64,000 nucleotides of DNA from Nocardioides sp. Root682 (GCF_001427795.1 NZ_LMHJ01000003.1:789106-853105), one strand, 5' to 3'; positions 49,446 to 58,393 are shown, numbered from the stretch's first letter. The notes: generated by a model from the sequence alone, not told the origin. A program made the numbers and translations.

Positions 49446-50968
49446 ATGACCTGATCAAGAAGACCGCCGCCCAACTGGTCGACGCCCTTGCCGCTGGGGA
49501 GACGACGTCGGTCGAGCTGACCCAGGCGCACCTGGACCGGATCGCCGCCGTTGACGGGAACGCCACCGCAGGCATTCACGCGTTCCTCCACGTCGACGCC
49601 GAAGGTGCCCTCGCGCAGGCCGCCGAGTCGGACGCCCGCCGCGCCGCGGGGGAGACCCGCCACCTGCTCGACGGCGTCCCGATCGCCGTCAAGGACGTGC
49701 TGGCCACCCAGGGGCTCCCCACCACGTGTGGGTCGAAGATCCTCGAGGGTTGGATCCCGCCGTACGACGCCACGGTGGTCCGCAAGGTCAAGGCCGCCGG
49801 TCTGCCGATCCTCGGCAAGACCAACATGGACGAGTTCGCGATGGGTTCGTCCACCGAGCACTCCGCCTACGGCCCCACCCGCAACCCGTGGGACCAGACC
49901 CGGATCCCCGGTGGGTCCGGTGGCGGCTCGGCTGCCGCCGTCGCCGCGTTCGAGGCGCCGCTGGCCCTCGGCACCGACACCGGTGGCTCGATCCGCCAGC
50001 CCGGTGCCGTGACCGGCACTGTCGGCGTGAAGCCGACGTACGGCGCGGTCTCGCGCTACGGCCTCGTCGCGCTCGCCAACAGCCTCGACCAGGTCGGCCC
50101 GGTCACCCGCACCGTCCTCGACTCGGCGCTGCTCCACGAGCTGATCGGCGGGCACGACCCGCTCGACTCGACGTCGGTCAACCAGCCGGTCGGCGCGTTC
50201 GTCGATGCCGCCCGACAGGGTGCCGACGGCGACCTGACCGGCCTGAAGGTCGGTGTCATCAAGGAGCTCGCCGGTGACGGCTGGCAGCCCGGTGTGATGA
50301 CCCGCTTCGCCGAGACGGTCGAGCTGCTCACGAAGCTGGGCGCGGAGGTCACCGAGATCGCGTGCCCGTCGTTCGTGCACGCCATGGCGACGTACTACCT
50401 GATCCTGCCGGCCGAGTGTTCCTCGAACCTCGCCAAGTTCGACGCGATGCGGTACGGCCTGCGGGTCGTCCCCGAGGGCGACCCGTCCGCGGAGGCGGTC
50501 ATGCGCGCGACCCGCGACGCCGGCTTCGGTGACGAGGTCAAGCGCCGGATCATGATCGGCACCTACGCCCTGTCCAGCGGCTACTACGAGGCCTACTACG
50601 GCCAGGCGCAGAAGGTCCGCACGCTCATCTCGCGCGACTTCGCGGCTGCGTTCGAGCAGGTCGACGTACTCGTCTCGCCGACGTCCCCGACGACGGCGTT
50701 CCCGCTGGGGGAGAAGCTCGACGACCCGCTGGCGATGTACCTCCAGGACCTCGCCACCATCCCGGCCAACCTGGCCGGCGTCCCCGGCATCTCGGTGCCG
50801 GCGGGCCTCGCGGACGAGGACGGCCTCCCGGTCGGCTTCCAGGTGCTGGCGCCGGCACTGGCCGATGATCGGTTGTACCGGGTGGGCGCGGCCGTCGAGG
50901 CGGCGCTGACCACGCAGTGGGGCGGCCCGATCCTTGCGAAGGCACCCATCCTCGGAGGAGACCGATGA
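49442..50968 (+). CDS. gatA: amidotransferase subunit A (amidase)
   Basis: Releases ammonia from glutamine to amidate Glu-tRNA(Gln) or Asp-tRNA(Asn). The 508-residue amidase has the Ser-cisSer-Lys triad K84 (AVKDVL), S159 (GGSGGGSAAA) and S183 (TGGSIRQPG), at the same spacing as in characterised GatA. GTG 49442 overlaps gatC, and the stop overlaps gatB by ATGA. A missing gatA-gatB pair would imply GlnRS; here the complete set shows the indirect pathway. Confidence 0.97.
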   Translation: MNDLIKKTAAQLVDALAAGETTSVELTQAHLDRIAAVDGNATAGIHAFLHVDAEGALAQAAESDARRAAGETRHLLDGVPIAVKDVLATQGLPTTCGSKILEGWIPPYDATVVRKVKAAGLPILGKTNMDEFAMGSSTEHSAYGPTRNPWDQTRIPGGSGGGSAAAVAAFEAPLALGTDTGGSIRQPGAVTGTVGVKPTYGAVSRYGLVALANSLDQVGPVTRTVLDSALLHELIGGHDPLDSTSVNQPVGAFVDAARQGADGDLTGLKVGVIKELAGDGWQPGVMTRFAETVELLTKLGAEVTEIACPSFVHAMATYYLILPAECSSNLAKFDAMRYGLRVVPEGDPSAEAVMRATRDAGFGDEVKRRIMIGTYALSSGYYEAYYGQAQKVRTLISRDFAAAFEQVDVLVSPTSPTTAFPLGEKLDDPLAMYLQDLATIPANLAGVPGISVPAGLADEDGLPVGFQVLAPALADDRLYRVGAAVEAALTTQWGGPILAKAPILGGDR

Positions 50969-52458
50969 CTGACACGCTGATCGCCTTCGACGAGGTCATC
51001 GAGAAGTTCGACCCCGCCCTCGGCCTCGAGATCCACGTCGAGCTCAACACGAACACGAAGATGTTCTGCGGTTGCCCCGCGGTGTTCGGCGGCGAGCCCA
51101 ACACGCAGGTCTGCCCGACCTGCCTGGGCCTGCCCGGCGCGATGCCCGTCGTGAACGGCAAGGCCGTCGAGTCGGCCATCCGGATCGGCCTCGCACTGAA
51201 CTGCGAGATCGCCGAGTGGTGCCGGTTCGCGCGGAAGAACTACTTCTACCCGGACATGCCGAAGAACTTCCAGACCTCCCAGTACGACGAGCCGATCGCG
51301 TTCGAGGGCTTCATCGACGTCGACGTCGAGGGCGAGACCTTCCGCATCGAGATCGAGCGCGCCCACATGGAGGAGGACACCGGGAAGTCCAGCCACATCG
51401 GTGGATCGGACGGCCGGATCCACGGCGCCGACTACTCCCTGGTCGACTACAACCGCGCCGGCATCCCCCTGATCGAGATCGTCACCAAGCCGATCATGGG
51501 CACCGGCGACAAGGCGCCCCTGGTCGCGAAGGCGTACGTCTCCGCCATCCGCGACCTGATCGTGGCGCTCGGCGTCTCCGACGCCCGGATGGACCAGGGC
51601 TCGATCCGCGCCGACGTGAACCTGTCCCTGGCGCCGAAGGGCGCCGGCGGTCTCGGCACCCGGTCGGAGACCAAGAACGTCAACTCGCTGCGCTCGGTCG
51701 AGCGCGCGGTGCGCTACGAGATGGGGCGCCACGCCGGCATCCTGCTCGACGGCGGATCCGTGCTCCAGGAGACCCGTCACTTCCACGAGAACGACGGCTC
51801 CACGTCCTCCGGTCGCGAGAAGTCCGACGCCGAGGACTACCGCTACTTCCCGGAGCCGGACCTGGTCCCCGTGGCGCCGAGCCGCGAGTGGGTCGAGGAG
51901 CTGCGCCTGACCCTGCCCGAGAACCCTGCCGAGCGCCGGGTTCGACTGCAGGGCGAGTGGGGCTTCACCGACCTCGAGATGCGCGACGCCGTTGCTGCGG
52001 GCGCGCTCGTCCTCATCGAGCAGACCATTGCTGCCGGTGCCTCGGCACAGACGGCCCGCAAGTGGTGGCTCTCGGACCTGTCCCGTCGTGCCAACGACGC
52101 AGGCGTCGAGCTCGCCGAGGTCGGCGTGACGCCGGAGCAGGTCGCGGCCGTCCAGGCACTCGTCGACGGCGGGACGATCAACGACAAGATGGCCCGCCAG
52201 GTCTTCGACGGCATGCTCGCAGGTGAGGGCACTCCCGACGAGATCATCGCCGCACGTGGGCTGGCGCTCGTGTCCGACGACGGTCCGTTGCTGGCCGCCA
52301 TCGACGAAGCCCTGGCCGCGCAGCCGGACATCGCCGAGAAGATCCGCGGCGGCAACCACGCCGCTGCCGGTGCGGTCATCGGTGCGGTCATGAAGGCCAC
52401 GCGCGGCCAGGCCGACGCCGGCCGGGTCCGCGAGCTCATCCTGGAGAAGCTGACCTGA
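50965..52458 (+). CDS. gatB: amidotransferase subunit B
   Basis: A 497-residue subunit that activates the tRNA-linked acid with ATP and accepts ammonia from GatA. Motifs are LGLEIHVELNT, CPTCLGLPGAMPVVN, KNYFYPDMPKNFQTSQYDEPI, the metal-binding HMEEDTGKS segment and a C-terminal YqeY-like domain (GGTINDKMARQVFDGMLAGEG). ATG 50965 overlaps gatA and follows CGGAGGAG. It converges on the next gene with 3 bases between. Confidence 0.97.
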   Translation: MTDTLIAFDEVIEKFDPALGLEIHVELNTNTKMFCGCPAVFGGEPNTQVCPTCLGLPGAMPVVNGKAVESAIRIGLALNCEIAEWCRFARKNYFYPDMPKNFQTSQYDEPIAFEGFIDVDVEGETFRIEIERAHMEEDTGKSSHIGGSDGRIHGADYSLVDYNRAGIPLIEIVTKPIMGTGDKAPLVAKAYVSAIRDLIVALGVSDARMDQGSIRADVNLSLAPKGAGGLGTRSETKNVNSLRSVERAVRYEMGRHAGILLDGGSVLQETRHFHENDGSTSSGREKSDAEDYRYFPEPDLVPVAPSREWVEELRLTLPENPAERRVRLQGEWGFTDLEMRDAVAAGALVLIEQTIAAGASAQTARKWWLSDLSRRANDAGVELAEVGVTPEQVAAVQALVDGGTINDKMARQVFDGMLAGEGTPDEIIAARGLALVSDDGPLLAAIDEALAAQPDIAEKIRGGNHAAAGAVIGAVMKATRGQADAGRVRELILEKLT

Positions 52459-52461
52459 CGA

Positions 52462-53328
52462 TCACCCCACCGGCGTCTCGGGTGCCGCTGGGGTGCACGG
52501 GCCGGTCTCTCCGCGCAGGATCGGCCTCACGTCGGCGTCCAGGGACGTCGTACCGGTGGACCAGGGCCTGCCGTCGAGGTCGTCCTTGCGCAGTGCTTCC
52601 AGGGTGACGACGTCGCTGCCCGTCACCACGATGCACGACGAGCCGAGCTCGGTGGTGCCCTGGTCGTACCCCGCCAAGGGGCGTGCGAGGGGCCAGTCGA
52701 TCGACCCGTCCTCGTCGCCCCCGTTGTCGGTGAGGACCAGCGCCACCCGTTCGGGGCGGTACGACGCCCGCCGGGTCGCGATGTCGCCATCGGGCGTCGT
52801 GGCTGCCGTCCGTGCGAGGTCGTCCAGCTCGTCGATCGCGTCGAGGAGTCGGTCCCACTCGTAGTCGTCGACGTCCTCGTCATGGCCCAGGCCGTAGACG
52901 GAGACCGCTTCGGCTCGGCCGCCGAGGGTCGTGAAGACCGACGTGACCGGCTGATCGGTCCAGTTGCTCTCTTCGTAGTCGTACTTCCCGAACGCGACGG
53001 TCTTGAACGCCTCGCGTACCCGGTCCAGACCGGCCGGGGTCAACGTGTAGGTGTCGACGCCGAGACCCTCCTTGCCATTGAGGTAGACGGTTCCGTCCGT
53101 GCGCACCTCCGCGTCGGGGACACGGGTGCCCGGCGCCCCACTCCCGCCGGTCGAGTAGATCGACACGAGCACGTCGTCGGCGTGTGCACTGACCACATCG
53201 GGGCTGGCCAGGGTGCCGTGCCCGGGTCCGTTGAGGGTGACGTCGATGGGCGGGTCGGAGGAGTCGCCACAGGCGGTGAGGCCGAAGGTCAGCAGGATCC
53301 CGAGAGCCGCGGCGTTGTGTCGTCGCAT
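52462..53328 (-). CDS. unknown lipoprotein
   Basis: A 288-residue lipoprotein with a signal peptide and lipobox FGLTAC (C20). The mature part has DVLVSIYSTGGSGAPGTRVPDAEV, YTLTPAGLDRVREAFKTVAFG and a pair of late cysteines (SSCIVV and GPCTP). I do not recognise a family; similar proteins are scattered in Nocardioides-like genomes. It is transcribed toward gatB from a position 48 bases upstream of the SH3-like gene on the same strand, so a two-gene unit is possible. Confidence 0.75.
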   Translation of the reverse strand: MRRHNAAALGILLTFGLTACGDSSDPPIDVTLNGPGHGTLASPDVVSAHADDVLVSIYSTGGSGAPGTRVPDAEVRTDGTVYLNGKEGLGVDTYTLTPAGLDRVREAFKTVAFGKYDYEESNWTDQPVTSVFTTLGGRAEAVSVYGLGHDEDVDDYEWDRLLDAIDELDDLARTAATTPDGDIATRRASYRPERVALVLTDNGGDEDGSIDWPLARPLAGYDQGTTELGSSCIVVTGSDVVTLEALRKDDLDGRPWSTGTTSLDADVRPILRGETGPCTPAAPETPVG

Positions 53329-53376
53329 GTCAGGTAGGACGTGCCGGCGACCGCCAGGGTTCCCGGGGATGTCCTC

Positions 53377-53733
53377 CTACTGCTCGGCGAGCAGCATCCG
53401 GTCGTCCTCGTGCTCGACGGCGCACAGGTTGGTGAGGGAGATCCAGCCACGCCTCCCGTTGGAGGTCTCGACCGAGACCCAGGCGCGCTGGCCGTTGACC
53501 GACTCCCCGCGCTCCGTCATCCAGCGGGTGTTGAACTCCTTGCCCCGGATGAAGGTCGCGATCGTGCGGTCCTTCGTGCTCGGCCCCTGGCGCACGTTGG
53601 TGGTGGTGTTGACCCTGAAGGTCCAGTCACCAGCGGTGCCGGCGTACGGCTCCCTGGCGATCGAGGAGACGTAGCGGGCCGTCGACCGGCGTGCCCTGCC
53701 GTAGAGGGTGTGCCAGTGAGCTTGCTGGGTCAT
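53377..53733 (-). CDS. small SH3-like (SH3 type 3) protein
   Basis: A 118-residue protein with a bacterial SH3-like domain. VNTTTNVRQGPSTKDRTIATFIRGKEF holds the usual NVRxGPST core, and RGWISLTNLCAVE closes the barrel. These domains typically bind cell-wall peptide. No signal peptide is visible, which is odd for a wall-binding module; an upstream start might exist but none is clear. ATG 53733 has GAAAGG upstream. Confidence 0.72.
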   Translation of the reverse strand: MTQQAHWHTLYGRARRSTARYVSSIAREPYAGTAGDWTFRVNTTTNVRQGPSTKDRTIATFIRGKEFNTRWMTERGESVNGQRAWVSVETSNGRRGWISLTNLCAVEHEDDRMLLAEQ

Positions 53734-53882
53734 GGGGGAGACCTTTCCCGAGGGCTTCGGCGGAAGACGTTCTGAAGAACAGACGTCGTAGGGCGTCAGA
53801 AGGTTGCGTCCGGGGCCGAACCGGCCCGGAACCGGCGCGGGAACCAGTCAATTCGGGCCATGCCGACGCGGGTAAATCGGTC

Positions 53883-53888
53883 TAGCGT
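53883..53888 (+). promoter_or_regulatory. -10 box (TAGCGT), copy 1 of duplicated promoter
   Basis: TAGCGT sits in a block conserved with copy 2 (54976-54981), including GCGGGTAAA just upstream. The leader would be about 50 bases and can fold as ACCATC/GGTGGT. No typical -35 box is seen, so the sigma factor is uncertain. Confidence 0.5.
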
Positions 53889-53944
53889 CGAGCGGTGACG
53901 GACCATCATGGGGGTGGTTCGCGCTGAGCCTGGGGGAGTCCCCG

Positions 53945-54865
53945 ATGCAACACTTCAAGAACACCCGGAGGGCGCTCGCCGCCCTCGTCGCCGGGATCGT
54001 GGCCGCGCTGGCTGCGTCCCTGCTGATCGTCCCGCCAGCGAGTGCGGCGAGCCATTCCGGTGAGCTGCTCCTGCGCGGTCCCGGCGCCTCGGCCTACACC
54101 CGCGGGTACGCGGTCAGCCTGGTCGGCAAGGAGGGCGCCACGATGACGTACACCTTCCAGGTCCGCAACACCGGCACCACCCTCGCGCAGTACCGGATCA
54201 ACATCAATGACTGGACCGGCGCCCAGGCCCAGCTGTACGACGGCACGCTGCTCCTCAAGCCACTGGCCAGCAGCCCGGACGGCTACTACACCAAGCCCAT
54301 CGCGCCGGGCGGCAACCAGGCGCTGACCCTCAAGATCCCGATCCCGGTCGGCACCGCGGCTGTCGAGCACTACTCGTCGGTCTACCTCTACGGGACCGAC
54401 GGCTACGTCCTCGACAGCAGGAACCTCATCGCCGAGGAGCCGGCCGTTCTGACCGGATCCACCGCGCAGGACCTGTTCGTCAAGAACGGTGGCCAGCTGG
54501 CCGTCGGTGGAGCAGGCCACCCCGCGCAGGTGATGACCGCGCCGACCATCTCCGGCACCCAGGTCGCGGTGTTCACCGCCACGTTGCAGAACTCGACCGC
54601 TGCGTCGACCACCATCGGGTTCCAGCTCTATGACGACGGCTGCGCCCAGGTGATCGTCAAGGACGGCACTCTGGACGTCACCGCGGCAGCCCGCAACGGC
54701 ACGTACCAGACGCCGTCATTGGCGAAGCTCGGAAAGCGGAACCTCACGATCTCCGTCAAGAACGTCCTTGCCGGCTGCCCGCGGGGGACCGTCTACGTGT
54801 ACTCGAAGCTGGGTGCAGGACCCCTACAGCAACAGTCGATCCTGCTCGCCAACAAGGCGGCCTGA
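53945..54865 (+). CDS. secreted protein of unknown function, copy 1
   Basis: A 306-residue exported protein. The signal peptide (MQHFKNTRRALAALVAGIVAAL to ASA) is followed by two probable beta-sandwich domains. The first has MTYTFQVRNTGTTLAQYRIN, like CARDB/Ig-type domains that describe unordered tails. The second has TAPTISGTQVAVFTATLQNS and KRNLTISVKN. Two cysteines (DDGCAQV and AGCPRG) may form a disulfide. I do not recognise the family. ATG 53945 follows GGGGGAGTC; an ATG in the conserved leader at 53908 is out of frame. Confidence 0.8.
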   Translation: MQHFKNTRRALAALVAGIVAALAASLLIVPPASAASHSGELLLRGPGASAYTRGYAVSLVGKEGATMTYTFQVRNTGTTLAQYRININDWTGAQAQLYDGTLLLKPLASSPDGYYTKPIAPGGNQALTLKIPIPVGTAAVEHYSSVYLYGTDGYVLDSRNLIAEEPAVLTGSTAQDLFVKNGGQLAVGGAGHPAQVMTAPTISGTQVAVFTATLQNSTAASTTIGFQLYDDGCAQVIVKDGTLDVTAAARNGTYQTPSLAKLGKRNLTISVKNVLAGCPRGTVYVYSKLGAGPLQQQSILLANKAA

Positions 54866-54884
54866 GCAGTTCGTGCCACGGCGA

Positions 54885-54915
54885 CCGGATCCCGCGCTCC
54901 ACGAGCGGGATCCGG
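54885..54915. terminator. strong hairpin between duplicated genes
   Basis: CCGGATCCCGC (54885-54895) pairs perfectly with GCGGGATCCGG (54905-54915), 11 bp with a 9-base loop. It lacks a T-run but should isolate copy 2, which has its own promoter. Confidence 0.7.
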
Positions 54916-54975
54916 CCGTCGTCGACCTAGCCGCGACTGGTCATTTCGAGCCATGTGGGCGCGGGTAAAGCGGTC

Positions 54976-54981
54976 TAGCGT
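54976..54981 (+). promoter_or_regulatory. -10 box (TAGCGT), copy 2 of duplicated promoter
   Basis: Same context as copy 1, including GCGGGTAAA and the GGTGACGGACC leader, so both genes should respond alike. Confidence 0.5.
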
Positions 54982-55036
54982 CGGTCGGTGACGGACCATC
55001 ATGGGGGTGGTTCGCGTCCGCTCCGTGGGAGTCCCG

Positions 55037-55960
55037 ATGCAACGCTTGAAGAGAACTCGGAGGGCGGTCGCCGTCCTCGTCGTGGGGGTCGTGGCCGTGC
55101 TGGCTGCGTCTCTTGCCGTGGTGCCCGCCGCCAGCGCGGCCAGCCACTCCGGCGTCCTGGTCGTGAGAGGGCCCGGCGGGTCCGCCTACACCGCCGGCCA
55201 CGTGGTCAGCCTCGCAGGCAAGGAGGGGACGACGATGACCTACACCTTCCAGGTCCGCAACACTGGCGCGACCTTGGCGCAGTACCGGATCAACATCCAG
55301 GACTGGACCGGTGCGCAGGCCCAGCTGTACGACGGCACGCTGCTCCTCAAGCCCCTGGCGAGCAGCCCGGACGGCTACTACACCAAGGCCATTCCGCCGG
55401 GTGGCAACCAGACCCTGACCCTCAAGATCCCGATCCCGGTCGGGACCGTCGCCTACGAGCACTACTCCAGCGTCCGCCTGTACGGAACCGACGGGTACTT
55501 CATCGACGAGGTCTACCTCGTGGCGGAGGAGCCGGCGGTGCTCACCGGAGGCAGCCCCGCTGACCTGTTCCTCAAGAACGGCAGCCAGCTTGCCGTCGGC
55601 GGGCCGGGCCGTTCCTACCAGATCGTGACCGCACCGACCATCACCGGCACGGCGGTCGCGACGTTCACGGTGACCCTCCAGAACTCCACCGCCCCGTCGG
55701 CGACCATCGGGTTCCAGCTCCAGAACAATGGCGGCTGTGGTCAGGTCGTCACCGTCAAGGACGGCACCCTCGACGTGACTGCCGCCGCTGTTGCGGGCAC
55801 CTACCTGAGCCCGCCGCTGGCCAAGCTCGGAAAACGAAATCTGACGGTCACGGTCAAGAACCTCGGCGTGTGCAACTACATCCAGCTGACCGCCAGTGCG
55901 AAAGAGCCCAATGGCGGTTTCGCGCAGACCTCTGCCCTCGAGGTGAACAGGGCGGCCTGA
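55037..55960 (+). CDS. secreted protein of unknown function, copy 2
   Basis: A 307-residue paralog of the preceding gene with the same signal and two-domain plan. Segments such as AQLYDGTLLLKPLASSPDGY are unchanged, while the distal domain differs more (FQLQNNGGCGQVVTVKDG, NLGVCNYIQL). The start is set at ATG 55037 to match copy 1. An in-frame ATG at 55001 exists, but it lies in the conserved leader, which in copy 1 is out of frame, so it is unlikely to be used. Confidence 0.8.
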   Translation: MQRLKRTRRAVAVLVVGVVAVLAASLAVVPAASAASHSGVLVVRGPGGSAYTAGHVVSLAGKEGTTMTYTFQVRNTGATLAQYRINIQDWTGAQAQLYDGTLLLKPLASSPDGYYTKAIPPGGNQTLTLKIPIPVGTVAYEHYSSVRLYGTDGYFIDEVYLVAEEPAVLTGGSPADLFLKNGSQLAVGGPGRSYQIVTAPTITGTAVATFTVTLQNSTAPSATIGFQLQNNGGCGQVVTVKDGTLDVTAAAVAGTYLSPPLAKLGKRNLTVTVKNLGVCNYIQLTASAKEPNGGFAQTSALEVNRAA

Positions 55961-55978
55961 GCCGAGCGCCCGGGGCGG

Positions 55979-56010
55979 CCGGATCCTAGGGCTCGACGAG
56001 CAGGATCCGG
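55979..56010. terminator. hairpin at the end of the convergent pair
   Basis: CCGGATCCT (55979-55987) pairs with AGGATCCGG (56002-56010). It overlaps the last codons of the minus-strand dehydrogenase gene and serves the plus-strand secreted-protein gene. It resembles the 54885 hairpin. Confidence 0.6.
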
Positions 56011-57146
56011 TCGTCCTCGGGGGCGGGCGTACCGCGGCCGTCCTCGTTGCTGGTGGTCAGCCACAGCCGACCGTCGGGCGCCCGGACGATCGTGCGCAGC
56101 CGGCCGTAGTCGCCCGCCTTCTCGCCGTCGAAGTACGCCGTCGGGTCACTGACCTGGCCGCCGGCGACCTTGATCCGCCACAGGCGCTCGCCCTGGAGCG
56201 CCGCCATCCAGAGGTACCCGCCGGCGTACGCCAGACCGGAGGGGGAGGCGACGTCCGTCTTCCAGGTGAGGTCGGGCTGGGTGAAGCGCTTGGGCCCACC
56301 CTTGCCCTCGACCTTCGGCCATCCGTAGTTCGCTCCGGGCAGGATCCGGTTGAGCTCGTCGGCCTTGTCCTTGCCGTACTCCGAGGCCCACAGCGAGCCG
56401 TCGGCGTCGAAGGCGAGGCCCTGGACGTTGCGATGGCCCAACGACCACACGGCCGTCTTGAACGGATTGCCGGGTGCCGGTTTGCCGTCGGTCGTGATCC
56501 GCAGGATCTTCCCGGCCAGGGACTTCCTGTTCTGCGAGAGTGCTTGCTTGCCGCCCTCGCCCGTCGACACGTAGAGGAAGCCGTCGGGCCCGAAGGCCAG
56601 CCGCCCGCCGTCGTGGATGTCGCCGGTGGGGATCCCGGTCAGGATCGGCTCGGGCTCGCTGAGCTTGCCGCCGTCGAGCCGCGCCCGGACGACCCGGTTG
56701 TCCTCGGCGGTGCACACGTAGAAGTAGAGGAGCTTGTCGGTCACGAAGGCGGGGGAGACCGCAACGCCGAGCAACCCGGCCTCGCCGCGCGGGTCGGTCT
56801 CGGGGATCCGGCCGACCTCGTCCACCTTCCCCTGTTCGGTGGTCGGCTCCTTGCCGACCTCCGGAGCGGTGACGACCAGGACCCGGGCACTGTCGCGCTC
56901 GGTCACCACCGCGCGACCGTCCGGCAGGAAGTCGATGCCCCAGGGCGTCGCGAGGCCGGTGGCGATCGTGGCGACCACGTCGGGCACGCCGTCGACGGCG
57001 AAGGTGATCTCGCCGCCCTGCACCGTCCCGGTCGGTGCGGCGGTCGCGGTGCCGGACACGTCGATGTCGGTCGTGTTGCCGCCCTGGCCACAGCCGGCCG
57101 CGACCAGTCCGACCACGAGGAGGGACGCCGCTGCGCGGGTCTTCAC
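55986..57146 (-). CDS. PQQ-dependent sugar/sorbosone dehydrogenase-like lipoprotein
   Basis: A 386-residue lipoprotein (lipobox VAAGC) with the six-bladed propeller of the glucose/sorbosone dehydrogenase family. Typical blocks are GLATPWGIDFLPDGRAVVTERD, EAGLLGVAVSPAF, GDIHDGGRLAFGPDGFLYVSTGEGG, GHRNVQGLAFDADGSLW and GANYGWPKVEG. PQQ would be the cofactor, but no PQQ synthesis gene is seen. It would oxidise sugars at the cell surface. Its start overlaps the stop of the alpha/beta hydrolase (ATGA). Confidence 0.85.
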   Translation of the reverse strand: MKTRAAASLLVVGLVAAGCGQGGNTTDIDVSGTATAAPTGTVQGGEITFAVDGVPDVVATIATGLATPWGIDFLPDGRAVVTERDSARVLVVTAPEVGKEPTTEQGKVDEVGRIPETDPRGEAGLLGVAVSPAFVTDKLLYFYVCTAEDNRVVRARLDGGKLSEPEPILTGIPTGDIHDGGRLAFGPDGFLYVSTGEGGKQALSQNRKSLAGKILRITTDGKPAPGNPFKTAVWSLGHRNVQGLAFDADGSLWASEYGKDKADELNRILPGANYGWPKVEGKGGPKRFTQPDLTWKTDVASPSGLAYAGGYLWMAALQGERLWRIKVAGGQVSDPTAYFDGEKAGDYGRLRTIVRAPDGRLWLTTSNEDGRGTPAPEDDRILLVEP

Positions 57147-58078
57147 TTCACGCGCTCGAGGAAGTCGAGCAGCAGCTGGTGCACGACGTCGGGCTGCTCG
57201 AGCTGCACGAAGTGCGATCCCCTCAGCTCGACGTACTCGCTCTCCTGGCCGCGCTCGGCCAGGCGCTTCGAGGCCGAGGCCATGTCGCGGGCGCCCGCCA
57301 GGACGTCGTACGTCGCGGCGACGAACATCGTGGGCACGTCGATCTTGCTCAGCCGCACCCGTGGGTGGCGGGAGGTGCCGATGGCCAGTCGGGCGTACCA
57401 GTCGATCGGGGTCGTCATGAACTCCGCGAGGCCGAGCGCAGTGGCCTCGAGGTCGACGCCCGGGAAGATGAACCCGGTGCGGGTGATCAGCTTGACCGTG
57501 CGCGGACCCATCGGGATCCGCCGCGCGATCGGGTTGGTCAGCAGGCCGGTGTGCTGGGCGACCCGACAGGCATTCACGGTGATCGCCCGCGCCACGATGC
57601 GGGGCAGGTGGAGCGGCGCGAGCATCGTCGAGAAGGTGTCACCGGGCACCCCGCACATCGCGAAGATCCCGCGCACGCGCTCGGGGTGACGGTAGGTGAG
57701 CTCGAAGGCGGTGTTGACGCCCATCGACCAGCCCATCAGCACGGCGTTGTCGATGCCGAAGTGGTCCATGACCGACAGGCCGTCCTGCACGAAGTGCTCG
57801 ATCTCGACGTGCTTGCGATCGAGTGGACGCTCGGAGCCGCCGACACCGCGGTGGTTCCACGAGACGATCCGCACACCGCACTCCGGGTCGAGCAACCACG
57901 GCCAGAGGTACGGGTTGGTTCCGAGGCCGTTGCACAGCACCACGGTGGGGCCGTCGATGAGGCCGTCGGGGTCGTTCGTCCAGGCCCGGACGGTCGTGCC
58001 GTCGTCGGAGAGGATGTCGCGGAAAGCGATCGACGACGGCCGGACGCGCTGCTCAGGGCTGGGTGCGGGGCTCGACAT
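57143..58078 (-). CDS. alpha/beta hydrolase
   Basis: A 311-residue hydrolase with VVLCNGLGTNPYLWPWLL (oxyanion loop), RIVSWNHRGVGGSERPL, the nucleophile elbow MGWSMGVNTAFEL and late GSHFVQLEQPDVV carrying the catalytic His. It has no signal peptide, so it is cytoplasmic. The cap region suggests a lipid or lactone substrate, but none is proven. ATG 58078 is fixed by CAGAAT seven bases upstream (leaderless). It heads a two-gene unit with the dehydrogenase. Confidence 0.85.
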   Translation of the reverse strand: MSSPAPSPEQRVRPSSIAFRDILSDDGTTVRAWTNDPDGLIDGPTVVLCNGLGTNPYLWPWLLDPECGVRIVSWNHRGVGGSERPLDRKHVEIEHFVQDGLSVMDHFGIDNAVLMGWSMGVNTAFELTYRHPERVRGIFAMCGVPGDTFSTMLAPLHLPRIVARAITVNACRVAQHTGLLTNPIARRIPMGPRTVKLITRTGFIFPGVDLEATALGLAEFMTTPIDWYARLAIGTSRHPRVRLSKIDVPTMFVAATYDVLAGARDMASASKRLAERGQESEYVELRGSHFVQLEQPDVVHQLLLDFLERVK

Positions 58079-58085
58079 GCGGTCG

Positions 58086-58091
58086 ATTCTG
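58086..58091 (-). promoter_or_regulatory. -10 box for leaderless hydrolase gene
   Basis: CAGAAT on minus, 7 bases before ATG 58078. Confidence 0.45.
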
Positions 58092-58119
58092 CCCGAACGA
58101 GGGCCCCACGGGGCGCGTC

Positions 58120-58332
58120 TCAGGCGTGGCGTACGTCAACCTTCTCGGGTACGGCGACCTCGGGGTCGGCGTACCGCTCGGCGAGGAAGCGTTCGACGTC
58201 CTCGCGCTCGGCGCGGCGCTGGGTGCAGTCGGTGAGCGCGATCATGGCGTTGCGGCGGGCCCGAAGCTGTGCGGCCACGGGCCACGAACGCACGGCATCG
58301 ACGGTGCGGAGCAGGGGGAAGAGGGGGGACAC
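58120..58332 (-). CDS. unknown small protein
   Basis: A 70-residue protein (VSPLFPLLRTVDAVRSWPVAAQLRARRNAMIALTDCTQRR followed by AEREDVERFLAERYAD). It is mostly helical with no membrane segment. I do not recognise it. GTG 58332 is chosen because GGAGG lies six bases upstream on minus; the longer in-frame ATG at 58410 has no such site. It lies between the hydrolase and EamA genes on the same strand. Confidence 0.6.
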   Translation of the reverse strand: MSPLFPLLRTVDAVRSWPVAAQLRARRNAMIALTDCTQRRAEREDVERFLAERYADPEVAVPEKVDVRHA

Positions 58333-58393
58333 GATCGCCTCCGGTGAGCTGGGGGAGGACCCCGACCCTACCGACGCCAAGGTGTTGTGCGGG

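Larger units (their letters stand above)
53848..55960 (+). repeat. tandem duplication of promoter plus secreted-protein gene
   Basis: Two units about 1092 bases apart share a promoter-leader block (GCGGGTAAA, CGGTCTAGCGTCG, GGTGACGGACCATCATGGGG) and a gene. -10 boxes TAGCGT lie at 53883-53888 and 54976-54981; start codons are at 53945 and 55037. The best-conserved coding stretch is near 54230-54295 and 55320-55386. Confidence 0.85.

Noticed and set aside
55001..55036. Earlier ATG for secreted protein copy 2
   Set aside because: Lies in the leader block shared with copy 1, where the same ATG is out of frame, so it is not conserved as a start.
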